A stretch of DNA of 64,000 bases from Flectonema sp. DT1601 (GCA_964019425.1 OZ025797.1:992001-1056000), one strand, 5' to 3'. Positions 23,111 to 36,207 are shown, counted from the stretch's first letter. The notes: a model not told the origin generated them from the letters alone. Made by a program: numbers and translations.

Positions 23111-24356
23111 AGTTTCGAAGAATTCGCTGTGAAGAAAATAAAACATTGTCATCAGTGTGGTGTAGACTGTTGTCGATAATTCTTCTTTCATGAACTACTT
23201 TAGTTAGAATTGAAGACTACTTAACAAGACTCGTAATTAACCAATCCAAGACACACACGAGTTCTCATTAAATAGAACTCAAGTCACGTCCTCAACTATT
23301 GTGAAATACCTGTTGACAGAAGCAGATGATTTGATAATAATCTTAAAAAAGAAACCCTTCGAAGAAATAAAAACAAGATAAGACACAACAAGTGTGTGTT
23401 TGGAGATAGAAAATTAGGGATAAAAGAAACGACTTAATGAGAGAGGTCCAGACTGCTACAAAAGCTAGAAGGGATTTCCTTTTTTTTACATCTAAAAAAA
23501 GATCTACTCACATGTTCGTAAAGGTTTTGGTCACGATCCTGAGAATCTCGAAAAAAAAGCACTGGCGCGTCAGAAGAAAAAAAAGTACTGGTGTCAACTT
23601 TTGCTCATTTTAGACATTGCAGATTGGACAAAAAAGGATTGCCTTTATAACCCAAGTTCACTTTTTTCAATTCTTAATGATCGTGACCAAAGTTTTCTGT
23701 GGAAATGGGGGAAAAAAAAAGGAGTGGAAAAGAAGCTCAGTGAAGTGTAAGAATATAAGTGAAAGGGAAATAAATAGCACTTCGGCTAAAGCAATCGAGA
23801 GAGTTGGAAAAAAAATGAATTCAAAGTACAACGAGCTCTACGACAAAATTAGATTATCAATTCAGGTGAGCCCAATCAGGAGAGAGATGGAAAAAAACGA
23901 ATTCAAAGTATAACGAGCACTACGACAAAATTAGATTATCAATTCAGGTGAGCCTGATCGCAGGCAACGCGAAAAACGTGGGAAAGACTCAGCAAATTGC
24001 ATATGTTTTCAAAGAAACATAGTAATAAAGCAAATAAAAAAGAGATGCACAGCAGAAAGTAATTACTTCTTAGAAAGCTAGCTTTTAGTATTGTTTGATT
24101 TCTACTGTGTTCAGAAGAATACATTTAAATATATTAATCAGTGACCTTCAGTAACAACGTCGGCGAATAATTCACCTTATTAGAAGCAGCTGATTCAGAA
24201 GGTTAGTGAGTCTAAGGACTTACCCCCAATAGTTTTACAGACGTGTTATCACTACAATCTTCGTCGAATGCAGACAGAACCCTGTCACATGGGGGGGCAA
24301 GTCACTAAGATACACCAACTCAATCTGAACAGTGTCCTCCAACTACGTCCGGGAAA

Positions 24357-24455
24357 TATTAAAATATTAACTATTAATTTAATGAAATTCAGATAGCCTG
24401 ATTTTTACGTGTGGGTGGGTTTTACCGAGTCAGTCTGAGGTAAAAACCCACTGTT
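24357..24455. mobile_element. Hairpin-bearing insert, partial copy
   Basis: Contains TTAATGAAATTCAGATAGCC and the GGGTTTTACC...GGTAAAAACCCAC hairpin, then stops and joins spacer sequence (TTGGGGTTGACAGGC) that normally lies about 500 nt further along. The join deletes a block of spacer, so the palindrome may have served as a deletion end point. Confidence 0.5.
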
Positions 24456-24716
24456 GGGGTTGACAGGCAGCTAGAGGCACTAACGATAATGGAATAAAAC
24501 AGGAGAATACAATGACACACGCTATCTACTTTGAATTGGGTGAGATGTTAATTATTTTTTGTTTGTAACTTATGACCCAGTAAAAAACGTAAAAGCCAGT
24601 TAAAAAGGATTTCGTATGCTGCTGCTAACATTGTGGATGCTAAAGTAGGACAAAGTTACATAAACTTAGACCTCACTCATTAGGATAATCGCGACATCTA
24701 ACAGATGATAGGGGGA

Positions 24717-26330
24717 TTGAATGTTTGAATTTGTAAAATACAACTGTTTTGTATCGCGTAACATAGCGATGGTTTAACATCTGTTAAGGATACAGTGACT
24801 ATGGTGATGCTTAACTTAGCCTTTTAAAGTAACTATTAGGTTTCGAGAGTAATCCATATACCTCTTACCTCTATTCTCTCATCATCAGTATGGTGTAGAA
24901 GTAAGTCAATCAATTATTTAGACTGAAGCACTCCAGTTTGCAGGACTGGAGTGTAGTTACTTTTGTTTCTTTTATTAAAATATAAAAAAACTTTATATCA
25001 TTATTACTAGTTCGTAGCGCACTACTAGTGGAGCACTCTTCTACAATAAATGTAGAAAGTGTGATAACTAATTGTCAAAGTCTGATACATCTTCGAAGTC
25101 GTGAAGCTCTGGTGTTGACGAGCGTTGCGGGCTGTTCGTCTTGTCCGTCTCGCTTTTTTGTTCCAGCGTGGCTTCATCGTCCTGCTTGTTTCTCTTTTTC
25201 TGATTACATTTTCTGAGAAGTGGCCTTAAAGGACTTTGTGAGTTCAGCCTCTTAATAATCTTCGACTTCTGTTTACTTTTGATCGTTGTAGTCATCCATT
25301 CCTTGACTTCTTCTAAAGTTATCTTTTGTAATGTTTTCGTTTCAATTTTATCTTCTTCCTTGTTTCGCTTGCCTTTGTTCAGATATTTATTGAATTGAAT
25401 TATTTGTATCGGACTTTGAGAATTTAATCTTTTGTTTTTAACTTTCGTCGGCGTTTCCTCTACAGACGGATTTTTGACATGAACCGTTTGTGTTATTAAC
25501 TTGCCGCTTTTCTTGATAGATCGCATATTGGTTGTCTCTCTGTCCTTGATTACCGAGATAACTTTATTATTCTCATTAATCTTTTCATTTGTAACTTCAT
25601 ATCTCGTCTTATCATCTTCATCTATATAAGTCGGATAGTCCTTTGAAGCTTTGAACAATGAACATTTGGTTAAATGATGAATAATCGATTTTTTAGTCTT
25701 CCCACAGTATCGACATATTCTCTTGATATTATCTGTGTCTACATATGTCGGTTCTATAGATCTTTGTGGCGGTGTGATAGGTGGCGTAATGCATGAGTTC
25801 TTGTTCTTCTTTGATGTCTCATCCGTATTGCCATTATCAGATGTGTTGGCGCAAGTATCATTTTTCGTAGTGGTTTTAATCGCATTGATTATTTGATCTG
25901 TCGTGCAAGTTATTGTTGTCGGATTTCTGTGTTTTAGAAGTGTCAGTGATCTTGATCAACTTTTTATCATTCTTGCCTTTTTTAACTTTCTTACGAGAGA
26001 TCTTCTTGATTTTCTTGCTGCGTTTCGTATTGCCGAGATCCGTGGGTCTTGTCCGCTCATCCAGTATCGTTATTGTATTGGCTCTTGTTACCGTGTGAAT
26101 AGCTTCCTCTTTGTTCATACGTGTAATTGTTACAGGTGTGGTAGCATTAGTTGCAACTATTACAGGTGTTGTTGTTCTAGGTGGAGTGAGATAGTATGTT
26201 GTAACTATCTTATTATCCTGTCTTTCCATCGAGAGATTACGAATCAACTCTCGATTATGACCGTTCCAACATGTTTTAGGCTCTTGGGCTACTTTCTTTA
26301 AAGTAGGAGTCCTGATGTTGTATTTTACAG
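24717..26330 (-). mobile_element. LINE-like (non-LTR) element, 5'-truncated, with 10-bp target duplication
   Basis: 1,614 bp inserted into an array unit, flanked by exact 10-bp direct repeats GATAGGGGGA (24707-24716 and 26331-26340); uninterrupted units have the site once. Read on the minus strand, an open frame runs in from the very 5' edge, consistent with 5' truncation. Two overlapping frames cover about 26,320-25,068. The second contains a C-x2-C-x8-H-x4-C pattern (ICRYCGKTKKSIIHHLTKC), like the zinc knuckle near the C-terminus of many LINE ORF2 proteins, followed by a Lys/Glu/Thr-rich tail. About 350 nt of 3' UTR follows, and its end is shared with the short copy at 20442. No reverse transcriptase motif remains, so the assignment rests on the truncation pattern and zinc motif. 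A 13-nt inverted repeat (TGTAAAATACAAC) near both ends is noted. Confidence 0.55.
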
Positions 26331-26779
26331 GATAGGGGGAGTATGCTAAAGTTGGACAAAGTTTGGCAATGTAAAAACAGTAACAACTTTAGCTCCAAAA
26401 ATACCAAAAATAAAATTAATATTAACAGTCAAGTACTCGACAGAAAAATATTCGTAGTTGTTAATCAAAGAAAAGGTACGTTAGAAGAAAGAAAAAAGAA
26501 AAAGGGGGCAAATTGATACTGTATTAGCAAGCTCAAGGTGGTGAAACTTGGACAATGCAAAAACAGTAACAACTTTAGGTATTAAAAACAAAATAAATAT
26601 CAAGTACTTGACTGAAAAATTTTTGTTGACGTTAATCAAAGAAAATTACGTTTCGAAGAAAAAGAAAACATAAAAGGGAAAATTATAAAGCTCAAGGGGG
26701 TATAATAAGTTAAGGGAATGAAGCAAAGAGAATACAACATCGATATAATCAACAACCGATATTCAAATGCGTTCACAAA

Positions 26780-26921
26780 TTAAAAGACTTGACTACTCGG
26801 AATCGTCGGATCATATTTCTGAATAGACGTTGACTTATCGTCATAAGGTGTTGTACTTCCGTAAGTTTTCACATGAGGACCTTCAGAGATGATTGAAATC
26901 TTGGGTTTCGACCTGGATCGA
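26780..26921 (-). pseudogene. Fragment of the array gene (copy 5, C-terminal part only)
   Basis: Only the last roughly 45 codons and stop remain, matching the tail and C-terminus of copy 4 type. At about 26921 the match ends and jumps to spacer sequence that normally lies about 1 kb upstream of a gene, so the membrane helix, both cysteine modules and the 5' flank are missing. It is best explained by a deletion or unequal exchange within the array. It lies just left of a stretch with hairpin and spacer landmarks in normal order. Confidence 0.75.
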
Positions 26922-27426
26922 TCGACTAATTGCATATGTTTTCAAAGAAACAAAGTAATAAAGCAAATAAAAAAGAGATGCACAGCAGAAAGTAATTACG
27001 TCTTAGCTAGTTAGCTTTTAGTATTGTTTGATTTCTACTGTGTTCAGAAGAATACATTTAAATATATCACTCAGTGACCTTCAGTAACAACGTCGGCGAA
27101 TAATTCACCTTATTAGAAGCAGCTGATTCAGAAGGTTAGTGAGTCTAAGGACTTACCCCCAATAGTTTTACAGAAAATATTTAGCGAAGTGTATCAGCAG
27201 AAAACAAATAACCATCAGAAACAGATATTGTTAGTTAGTAACTCACAGCAACAGAGGACCCAATCCGTAACCGTTTCCGAAGACTCAGTATGGATTGTTG
27301 GATTAGCTTCAACTCAAGAGATGTAATTTAATTTATAGAAAAATTAAAAACCAACAAACTTCAGCTTTCCACCTTGCTCAACTTCAAAATAAAGAATAAA
27401 TTGAACGAGATCGAAAAATAGAAATA

Positions 27427-27810
27427 TGAAAATATTAACTATTAATTTAATGAAAATCAGATAGCCTGATTTTTACTCGTGGGTTTTACCGAGTGAGGTA
27501 AACCCACTCACAAGTGAAAATCTGTATCTGATTTAGCATCCAAAACCGTCGTTTTATATTACAATAAGAGGCTTCGAAAGGAAAATTTACACCCCGGCGG
27601 TCTATGGGCCCACCTCAGAAGTCAAAAATGAGTCTCCAAAAAAAAGAAATGCCTGAGCGTGACATAATTTCACGCCCGCAACGGCCGTAACCAAAATGCG
27701 TGCAATTAAATTCGGTAAAAAAACTTCACACTCAGCCAGGAGTGAAATACTGAACGTTCCGATTTTCATTGCGAGTGTAAATTTTCCCTAAGAAGACTGA
27801 TAGAGCAAAA
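27427..27810. mobile_element. Hairpin-bearing insert, second long copy
   Basis: Nearly identical to the insert at 21155-21530, including the palindromic core (about 27452-27533) and the GC-richer right part. It sits at the same position within its unit, so it was probably copied together with the unit rather than inserted twice. Confidence 0.5.
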
Positions 27811-29051
27811 AAAAAAAAAAAAAAAAACAATTTATAAAAATAAAACAAAACAACAACAAAAAAAAAAAAAGAAAACAAATGAATAACAATACGAACACAC
27901 GTAGAACGTTGATGAGTAACGCCACCTGAGTGGTAACAGCTCGCTTTCAAATTCAAACCATGCATACTCGATCCGTGTATAAGTAGAAGAGATAGTCAAT
28001 GAATGAATCCAAATGTTTATTATTATCAGATTTCAAGAACCAACACAATTCTATATTCCATGTTCAATATAACCGTGAGCCTAATGTGGTTTAGGTGTCC
28101 TGGCTTTCTACACCGTTTTACACAACAATTAAAAAAATTAAAAAAAAAAATTCCGGAAAGTTTAGAAAATCTAATCCCAAAACAACATAACAGAGATTAC
28201 TATTATTTCTGTTGTTTGTGGGGTTGACAGGCCGCTAGAGGAACTAACGATAATGGAATAAAACAGGAGAATACAATGACACACGCTATCTACTTTGAAT
28301 TGGGTGAGATGTTAATTTTTTTCTGTTTGTAATCTATGACCCAGTAAAAAACGTAAAAGCCAGTTAAAAAGGATTTCGTATGCTGCTGCTAACATTGTGG
28401 ATGCTAAAGTAGGACAAAGTTACATAAACTTAGACCTCACTCATTAGGATAATCGCAACATCTAACAGATGATAGGGGGAGTATGCTAAAGTTGGACAAA
28501 GTTACATAAACTTAGACCTCACTCATTAGGATAATCGCGACATCTAACAGATGATAGGGGGAGTATGCTAAAGTTGGACAAAGTTTAGCAATGTAAAAAC
28601 AGTAACAACTTTAGCTCCAAAAATATCAAAAATAAAATTAATATTAACAGTCAAGTACTTGACAGAAAAAGATTCGTAGTTGTTAATCAAAGAAAAGGTA
28701 CGTTAGAAGAAAGAAAAAAGAAAAAGGGAGTAAATTGATACTGTATAAGCAAGCTCAAGGTGGTGAAACTTTGGCAATGTAAAACAGTTACAACTTTAGG
28801 TATTAAAAACAAAATTAATATCAAGTACTTGACTGAAAAATATTTGTTGACGTTAATCAAAGAAAATTACGTTTAGAAGAAAAGAAAACATAAAAGGGAA
28901 AATTATAAAGCTCAAGGGGGTATAATAAGTTAAGGGAATGAAGCAAAGAGAACTTCGATATAATCAACAACCGATATTCAAATGCATTCGCACAAATTAA
29001 AAGACTTGACTACTCGGAATCGTCGGATCATATTTCTGAATAGACGTTGAC

Positions 29052-29459
29052 TTAACGTCTATTCTGAATAGACGTTGACTTAACGTCATAAGGTGTTGTA
29101 CTTCCGTAAGTTTTCACATGAGGACCTTCAGAGATGATTGAAATCTTGGGTTTCGACCTGGATCGACCTAAGGATATTATCCCGCAAATTAACAGAGACA
29201 GAATCCCAATAAATAAAAACGGCAATCCCAATGACACGCCTGTGAGTTCACTTGTTGGAGCCGAGCATCCGATATTTTTTATATGACAACAGTGTGCTTG
29301 TTGTGCTTCAGGCCATTGTTCTTGATCTTTATCATCGCAGTTGTAGTTGCAGCCGATGTTTTGTTTTGAACAACACCAATTCTGATGTTCTGTTGTCCAC
29401 TTTGAAATATCTGGAGAACTGCAATCGTAAGAATCCGATTGGGTAGACTGCACAGTCAT
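29052..29459 (-). CDS. Cysteine-rich membrane protein, array copy 6 (truncated tail)
   Basis: 135 residues with the short linker. The cysteine modules are intact apart from one Ser-to-Pro change in the second (QWPEAQ). A local duplication of about 29 bp around GAATAGACGTTGACTTAACGTC shortens the cytoplasmic tail, which ends STSIQNRR and lacks the last 8-10 residues of other copies. It may still be functional because the membrane helix and most of the tail remain. Confidence 0.75.
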   Translation of the reverse strand: MTVQSTQSDSYDCSSPDISKWTTEHQNWCCSKQNIGCNYNCDDKDQEQWPEAQQAHCCHIKNIGCSAPTSELTGVSLGLPFLFIGILSLLICGIISLGRSRSKPKISIISEGPHVKTYGSTTPYDVKSTSIQNRR

Positions 29460-30469
29460 AGTTTCGAAGAATTCGCTGTGAAGAAAATAAAACATTGTCA
29501 TCAGTGTAGTGTAGACTGTTGTCGATAATTCTTCTTTCATGAACTACTTTAGTTAGAATTGAAGACTACTTAACAAGACTCGTAATTAACCAATCCAAGA
29601 CACACACTAGTTCTCATTAAATAGAACTCAAGTCACGTCCTCAACTATTGTGAAATACCTGTTGACAGAAGCAGATGATTTGATAATAATCTTTAAAAAA
29701 AACCCTTCGAAGAAATAAAAACAAGATAAGACACAACAAGTGTGTGTTTGGAGATAGAAAATTAGGGATAAAATAAACGACTTAATGAGAGAGGTCCAGA
29801 CTGCTTCAAAAGCTAGAAGGGATTTCCTTTTTTTTACATCTAAAAAAAGATCTACTCACATGTTCGTAAAGGTTTTGGTCACGATCCTGAGAATCTCGAA
29901 AAAAAAGCACTGGCGCGTCAGAAGAAAAAGAAGTACTGGTGTCAACTTTTGCTCATTTTAGACATTGCAGATTGGACAAAAAAGGATTGCCTTTATAACC
30001 CAAGTTCACTTTTTTCAATTCTTAATGATCGTGACCAAAGTTTTCTGTGAAAAATGAAAAAAGAAAGGGAAAAAAAAGGGAGTGGAAAAGAAGCTCAGCG
30101 TGGGAAAGGCTCAGCAAATTGCATATGTTTTCAAATAAACGAATAATAAAGCAAAATAAAAAAGAGATGCACAGCAGAAAGTAATTACGTCTTAGCTAGT
30201 TAGCTTTTAGTATTGTTTGATTTCTACTGTGTTCAGAATAATACATTTAAATATACTACTCAGTGACCTTCAGTAACAACGTCGGCGAATAATTCACCTT
30301 ATAAGAAGCAGCTGATTCAGAAGGTTAGTGAGTCTAAGGACTTACCCCCAATAGTTTTACAGACGTGTTATCACTACAATCTTCGTCGAATGCAGACAGA
30401 ACCCTGCCGCATGGAGGGGGGCAAGTCACTAAGATACACTAACTCAATCCGAACAGTGTCCTCCAACTA

Positions 30470-30860
30470 GTTAGTATTAATAATTATCAGTTAGTATCAT
30501 TAATTTTAGAACAGAAAAGTAAAAATAAGAAAAGTAGAGATTAGTAAAAGAAAAAAAAGTATTCATTTCTGCAGTTTCCTAACATCAAAGGGTAATAGAA
30601 TATGTAGTTTCAGGAGCCTTAATCTTATACTACTTGTCCCTTTTTAGTCCTTCATCAGTAAGTTAGTATTAATGGTTATCAGTCAAATGAAGGGGAGAGG
30701 GCGGTAAAATTCAATCGAATGCAAAAGTTCGTTGGACAACAAACAAATAATGGTTGGTTTCGGGCTAAAATTAAAAAATATTTCTTCGGACCATTCCCCT
30801 TACCCAGCCCTCTCCAGCGAAGAAAGTAAGGGGGACATTGCAGTGTCAGGCTGGATGATG
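30470..30860. other. Unit spacer replaced by other sequence
   Basis: About 390 nt that replace the CTACGTCGACACAAAAG segment of a normal unit. It includes TTAGTATTAATAATTATCAGT, also found near 11700 in the first unit, and a related version about 190 nt later (30664), so it is a small repeat of its own. No gene is recognised. Confidence 0.4.
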
Positions 30861-31227
30861 AAAACAAAAAGAAAATTCGAATGTTTCTTTTATTCAAAAA
30901 AAGGTTGCAGTTTATCACTTATATGACAAGAGGGCATAACTCAACAACAACATAAAAGACTTCACTTAGCGAAGTGTATCAGCCGAAAACAAATAACCAT
31001 CAGAAACAGATATTGTTAGTTAGTAACTCACAGCAACAGAGGACCCAATCCGTAACCGTTTCCGAAGACTCAGTATGGATTGTTGAATTAGCTTCAACTG
31101 AAGAGATGTAATCTAATTTATAGAAAAATTAAAAACCAACAAACTTCAGCTTTCCACCTTGCTCAACTTAACTAACCAACCATTGAACTATAAAATAAAG
31201 AATAAATTGAACGAAATCGAAAAATGG

Positions 31228-31360
31228 AAATATTAAAATATTAGCCATTGATTTAATGAAAATCAGATAGCCTGATTTTCACGCGTGGGTGGGCTTTACC
31301 GAGTGAGGCAAAAATCCACTCACAAGTGAAAATCTGTATCTGATTTAGCATCTAAAACCA
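31228..31360. mobile_element. Hairpin-bearing insert, diverged partial copy
   Basis: Carries the AATCAGATAGCCTGATTTT and TATCTGATTTAGC arms with several substitutions in the inner stem (GGGCTTTACC/GGCAAAAATCC). It then joins a later spacer segment, so part of the unit is missing, as at 24357. Confidence 0.45.
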
Positions 31361-31761
31361 GCAATGTAAAAACAGTAACAACGTTAGCTACCAAACAAAA
31401 ATTAATATTAAAGTACATGACAGAAGAATATTCGTATATTTGTCAATCAAAGAAAAGGTACGTTAGAAGAAAGAAAAAAGAAAAAGGGGGCAAATTGATA
31501 CTGTATTAGCAAGCTCAAGGTGGTGAAACTTGGACAATGCAAAAACAGTAACAACTTTAGGTATTAAAAACAAAATTAATATCAAGTACTTGACTGAAAA
31601 ATTTTTGTTGATGTTAATCAAAGAAAATTACGTTTCGAAGAAAAAGAAAACATAAAAGGGAAAATTATTAAGCTCAAGGGGGTATATTAAGTTAAGGGAA
31701 TGAAGCAAAGAGAATACAACATCGATATAATCAACAACCGATATTCAAATGCGTTCACAAA

Positions 31762-32196
31762 TTAAAAGACTTGACTACTCGGAATCGTCGGATCATATTT
31801 CTGAATAGACGTTGACTTATCGTCATAAGGTGTTGTACTTCCGTAAGTTTTCACATGAGGACCTTCAGAGATGATTGAAATCTTGGGTTTCGACCTGGAT
31901 CGACCTAAGGATATTATCCCGCAAATTAACAGAGACAGAATCCCAATAAATAAAAACGGCAATCCCAATGACACGCCTGTGAGTTCACTTGTTGGAGCCG
32001 AGCATCCGATATTTTTTATATGACAACAGTGTGCTTGTTGTGCTTCAGACCATTGTTCTTGATCTTTACCATCGCAGTTGTAGTTGCAGCCGATGTTTTG
32101 TTTTGAACAACACCAATTCTGATGTTCTGTTGTCCACTTTGAAATATCTGGAGAACTGCAATCGTAAGAATCCGATTGGGTAGACTGCACAGTCAT
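31762..32196 (-). CDS. Cysteine-rich membrane protein, array copy 7
   Basis: 144 residues with the short linker (GCSAPTSELTG) and the PSSQVF-type C-terminus, a combination not found in copies 1-4. It has Gly for Asp in the second module (CDGKDQ) and Asp for Val in the tail (PYDDKS). The mixture of linker and tail types suggests exchange between copies. Confidence 0.82.
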   Translation of the reverse strand: MTVQSTQSDSYDCSSPDISKWTTEHQNWCCSKQNIGCNYNCDGKDQEQWSEAQQAHCCHIKNIGCSAPTSELTGVSLGLPFLFIGILSLLICGIISLGRSRSKPKISIISEGPHVKTYGSTTPYDDKSTSIQKYDPTIPSSQVF

Positions 32197-34914
32197 AGTT
32201 TCGAAGAATTCGCTGTGAAGAAAATAAAACATTGTCATCAGTGTAGTGTAGACTGTTGTCGATAATTCTTCTTTCATGAACTACTTTAGTTAGAATTGAA
32301 GACTACTTAACAAGACTCGTAATTAACCAATCCAAGACACACACTAGTTCTCATTAAATAGAACTCAAGTCACGTCCTCAACTATTGTGAAATACCTGTT
32401 GACAGAAGCAGATGATTTGATAATAATCTTTAAAAAAAACCCTTCGAAGAAATAAAAACAAGATAAGACACAACAAGTGTGTATTTGAGATAGAAAATTA
32501 GGGATAAAATAAACGACTTAATGAGAGAGTCCAGACTGCTTGATTAAAAGCTAGAAAGGATTTCCTTTTTTTTACATCTAAAAAAAAAATTTCTCACATG
32601 TTCGCAAAGGTTCCGGTCACGATCCTGTTCTCGAAAAAAAAGTACTGGCGCGTCAGCTGAAAATAATAGTACTGGCGTTAGCTGATACTTTTGCTCATTT
32701 TAAACATTGCAGATTGGACAAAAAAGGATTGCCTCCATAACCCAAGTTCACTTTTTTCAATTCTTAATGATCGTGACCAAAGTTTTCTGTGAAAATGGGG
32801 GGAAAAGTAGGAGTGGAAAAGAAGCTCAGTGAAGTGTAAGAATATAAGTGAAAGGGAAATAAATAGCACTTCAGCTAAAGCAACAGAAGACACTTTATCA
32901 GAAGAGAGATGGAAAAAAAACGAATTCAAAGTACAACGAATTCTACGACACAATTTGATTATCAATTCAGGTGAGCCCTACTTTGTTAGGCTCAACAAAT
33001 TTCATATTTTAACAAAGAAACAAAGTAATAAAGCAAATAAAAAAGAGATGCACAGCAAAAGATGCACAGCAGAAAGTAATTACTTCTCAGCAAGTTAGCT
33101 TTTAGTATTGTTTGATTTTTACTTTGTTCAGAAGAATACATTTAAATATATCACTCAGTGACCTTCAGTAACAACGTCGGCGAATAATTCACCTTATTAG
33201 AAGCAGCTGATTCAGAAGGTTAGTGAGTCTAAGGACTTACCCCCAATAGTTTTACAGAAAATGAATCCGCAGTGGGGACGTGTTATCACTGCAATCTCCG
33301 TCGAATGCAGAGCAGACAGAATCCTGCCATGGAGGGGAGCAAGTCACTAAGATACACTAACTCAATCTGAATAGTGCCCTGCAAGTGTCGACACAAAAGA
33401 ATCGGCAAGGGGAAGAGGACGAAAACTTTCACCAGAGTGTGATTTCAGATGTTCGTTCAACAAAAGCGAACCAACTCTCAGGATGATGAAAACAAAAAGA
33501 AAATTCGAATGTTTCTTTTATTCAAAAAAGGTTGCAGTTTATCACTTATATGACAAGAGGGCATAACTCAACAACAACATAAAAGACTTCACTTAGCGAA
33601 GTGTATCAGCCGAAAACAAATAACCATCAGAAACAGATATTGTTAGTTAGTAACTCACAGCAACAGAGGACCCAATCCGTAACCGTTTCCGAAGACTCAG
33701 TATGGATTGTTGAATTAGCTTCAACTGAAGAGATGTAATCTAATTTATAGAAAAATTAAAAACCAACAAACTTCAGCTTTCCACCTTGCTCAACTTAACT
33801 AACCAACCATTGAACTATAAAATAAAGAATAAATTGAACGAAATCGAAAAATAGAAATATCAAAATAAAATAAAAAAAATAAAAAAATCGATAATAAAAA
33901 AAAAAAAAAAAAATGAATAACAAAATTCGAACACACATAGAATTGATGAGTAACGCCGCCTGATTGGCAACAACTCGCTTTCAAATTCAAACCATGCATA
34001 CTCGATCCGTGTATAATTAGAAGAGTTAATCAATGGATGAATCCAAATGTTTATTATTATCAGATTTCAAGAACCAACACAATTCTATATTCCATGTTCA
34101 ATATAACTGTGAGCCTAATGTGGTTTAGGTGTCCTGGCTTTCTACACCATTTTACACAAAAATTAAAAAAATTAAAGAAAACTTCCGGAAAGTTTAGAAA
34201 ATCTAATCCCAAAACAACATAACAGGGATTGCTATTATTTCTGTTGTTTGCTGGGGTTGACAGGCCGCTAGAGGCACTAACGATAACGGAATAAAACAGG
34301 AGAATACAATGACACACGCTATCTACTTTGAATTAATTATTTTTTGTTTGTAACTTATGACCCAGTAAAAAACGTAAAAGCCAGTTAAAAAGGATTTCGT
34401 ATGCTGCTGCTAACATTGTGGATGCTAAAGTAGGACAAAGTTACATAAACTTAGACCTCACTCATTAGGATAATCGCAACATCTAACAGATGATAGGGGG
34501 AGTATGCTAAAGTTGGACAAAGTTTGGCAATGTAAAAACAGTAACAACTTTAGCTATCAAACAAAAAATTAATATTAAAGTACATGACAGAAGAATATTC
34601 GTATATTTGTCAATCACGTTAGAAGAAAGAAAAACGAAAAAGGGGGCAAATTGATACTGTACTAGCAACTCAAGGGTGAAACTTGGACAATGCAAAAACA
34701 GTAACAACTTTAGGTATTAAAAACAAAATTAATATCAAGTACTTGACTGAAAAATTTTTGTTGATGTTAATCAAAGAAAATTACGTTTCGAAGAAAAAGA
34801 AAACATAAAAGGGAAAATTATAAAGCTCAAGGGGGTATATTAAGTTAAGGGAATGAAGCAAAGAGAATACAACTTAGATGTAATCAACAATCGATATTCA
34901 AATGCGTTCACAAA

Positions 34915-35370
34915 TTAAAAGACTTGACTACTCGGAATCGTCGGATCATATTTCTGAATAGACGTTGACTTAACGTCATAAGGTGTTGTACTTCCGTAAG
35001 TTTTCGCATGAGGACCTTCAGAGATGATTGAAATCTTGGGTTTCGACCTGGATCGACCTAAGGATATTATCCCGCAAATTAACAGAGACAGAATCCCAAT
35101 AAATAAGAATGGCAATCCCAATGACTCGCCTGTGAGTTCACTTGTTGAAGCAGTGCTGTCTTCTCCCCTTACCGAGCATCCGATATTTTTTATATGACAA
35201 CAGTGTGCTTGTTGTGCTTCAGACCATTGTTCTTGATCTTTATCATCGCAGTTGTAGTTGCAGCCGATGTTTTGTTTTGAACAACACCAATTCTGATGTT
35301 CTGTTGTCCACTTTGAAATATCTGGAGAACTGCAATCGTAAGAATCCGATTGGGTAGACTGCACAGTCAT
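34915..35370 (-). CDS. Cysteine-rich membrane protein, array copy 8
   Basis: 151 residues with the long linker, LLICG membrane helix and PSSQVF-type C-terminus. One tail change (His-Ala-Lys for His-Val-Lys). Both cysteine modules match the array consensus. Confidence 0.82.
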   Translation of the reverse strand: MTVQSTQSDSYDCSSPDISKWTTEHQNWCCSKQNIGCNYNCDDKDQEQWSEAQQAHCCHIKNIGCSVRGEDSTASTSELTGESLGLPFLFIGILSLLICGIISLGRSRSKPKISIISEGPHAKTYGSTTPYDVKSTSIQKYDPTIPSSQVF

Positions 35371-36207
35371 AGTTTCGAAGAATTCGCTGTGAAGAAAATA
35401 AAACATTGTCATCAGTGTAGTGTAGACTGTTGTCGATAATTCTTCTTTCATGAACTACTTTAGTTAGAATTGAAGACTACTTAACAAGACTCGTAATTAA
35501 CCAATCCAAGACACACACTAGTTCTCATTAAATAGAACTCAAGTCACGTCCTCAACTATTGTGAAATACCTGTTGACAGAAGCAGATGATTTGATAATAA
35601 TCTTAAAAAAGAAACCCTTCGAAGAAATAAAAACAAGATAAGACACAACAAGTGTGTATTTGAGATAGAAAATTGAGGATAAAATAAACGACTTAATGAG
35701 AGAGGTCAGACTGCTTGATTAAAAGCTAGAAAGGACTTCATTTTTTTACATCTAAAAAAAGATCTACTCACATGTTCGTAAAGGTTCTGGTCACGATCCT
35801 GAGAATCTCGGGAAAAAAGTACTGGCGCGTCAGCTGAAAAAAATAGTACTGGCGTTAGCTGATACTTTTGCTCATTTTAGACATTGCAGATTGGACAAAA
35901 ATGGATTGCCTTTATAACCCAAGTTCACTTTTTTCAATTCTTAATGATCGTGACCAAAGTTTTCTGTGAAAATGGGGGGAAAAGTAGGAGTGGAAAAGAA
36001 GCTCAGTGAAGTGTAAGAATATAAGTGAAAGGGAAATAAATAGCACTTCAGCTAAAGCAACAGAAGACACTTTATCAGAAGAGAGATGGAAAAAAAACGA
36101 ATTCAAAGAACAACGAGCTCTAAGACAAAATTAGATTATCAATTCAGGTGAGCCCTACTTTATTAGGCTCAACAAATTTCATATTTTAACAAAGAAACAA
36201 AGTAATA

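Noticed and set aside
25903-26301. 132-codon plus-strand frame in the LINE-like element
   Set aside because: It overlaps the better minus-strand frames and has a composition typical of an antisense translation of Lys/Thr-rich sequence.
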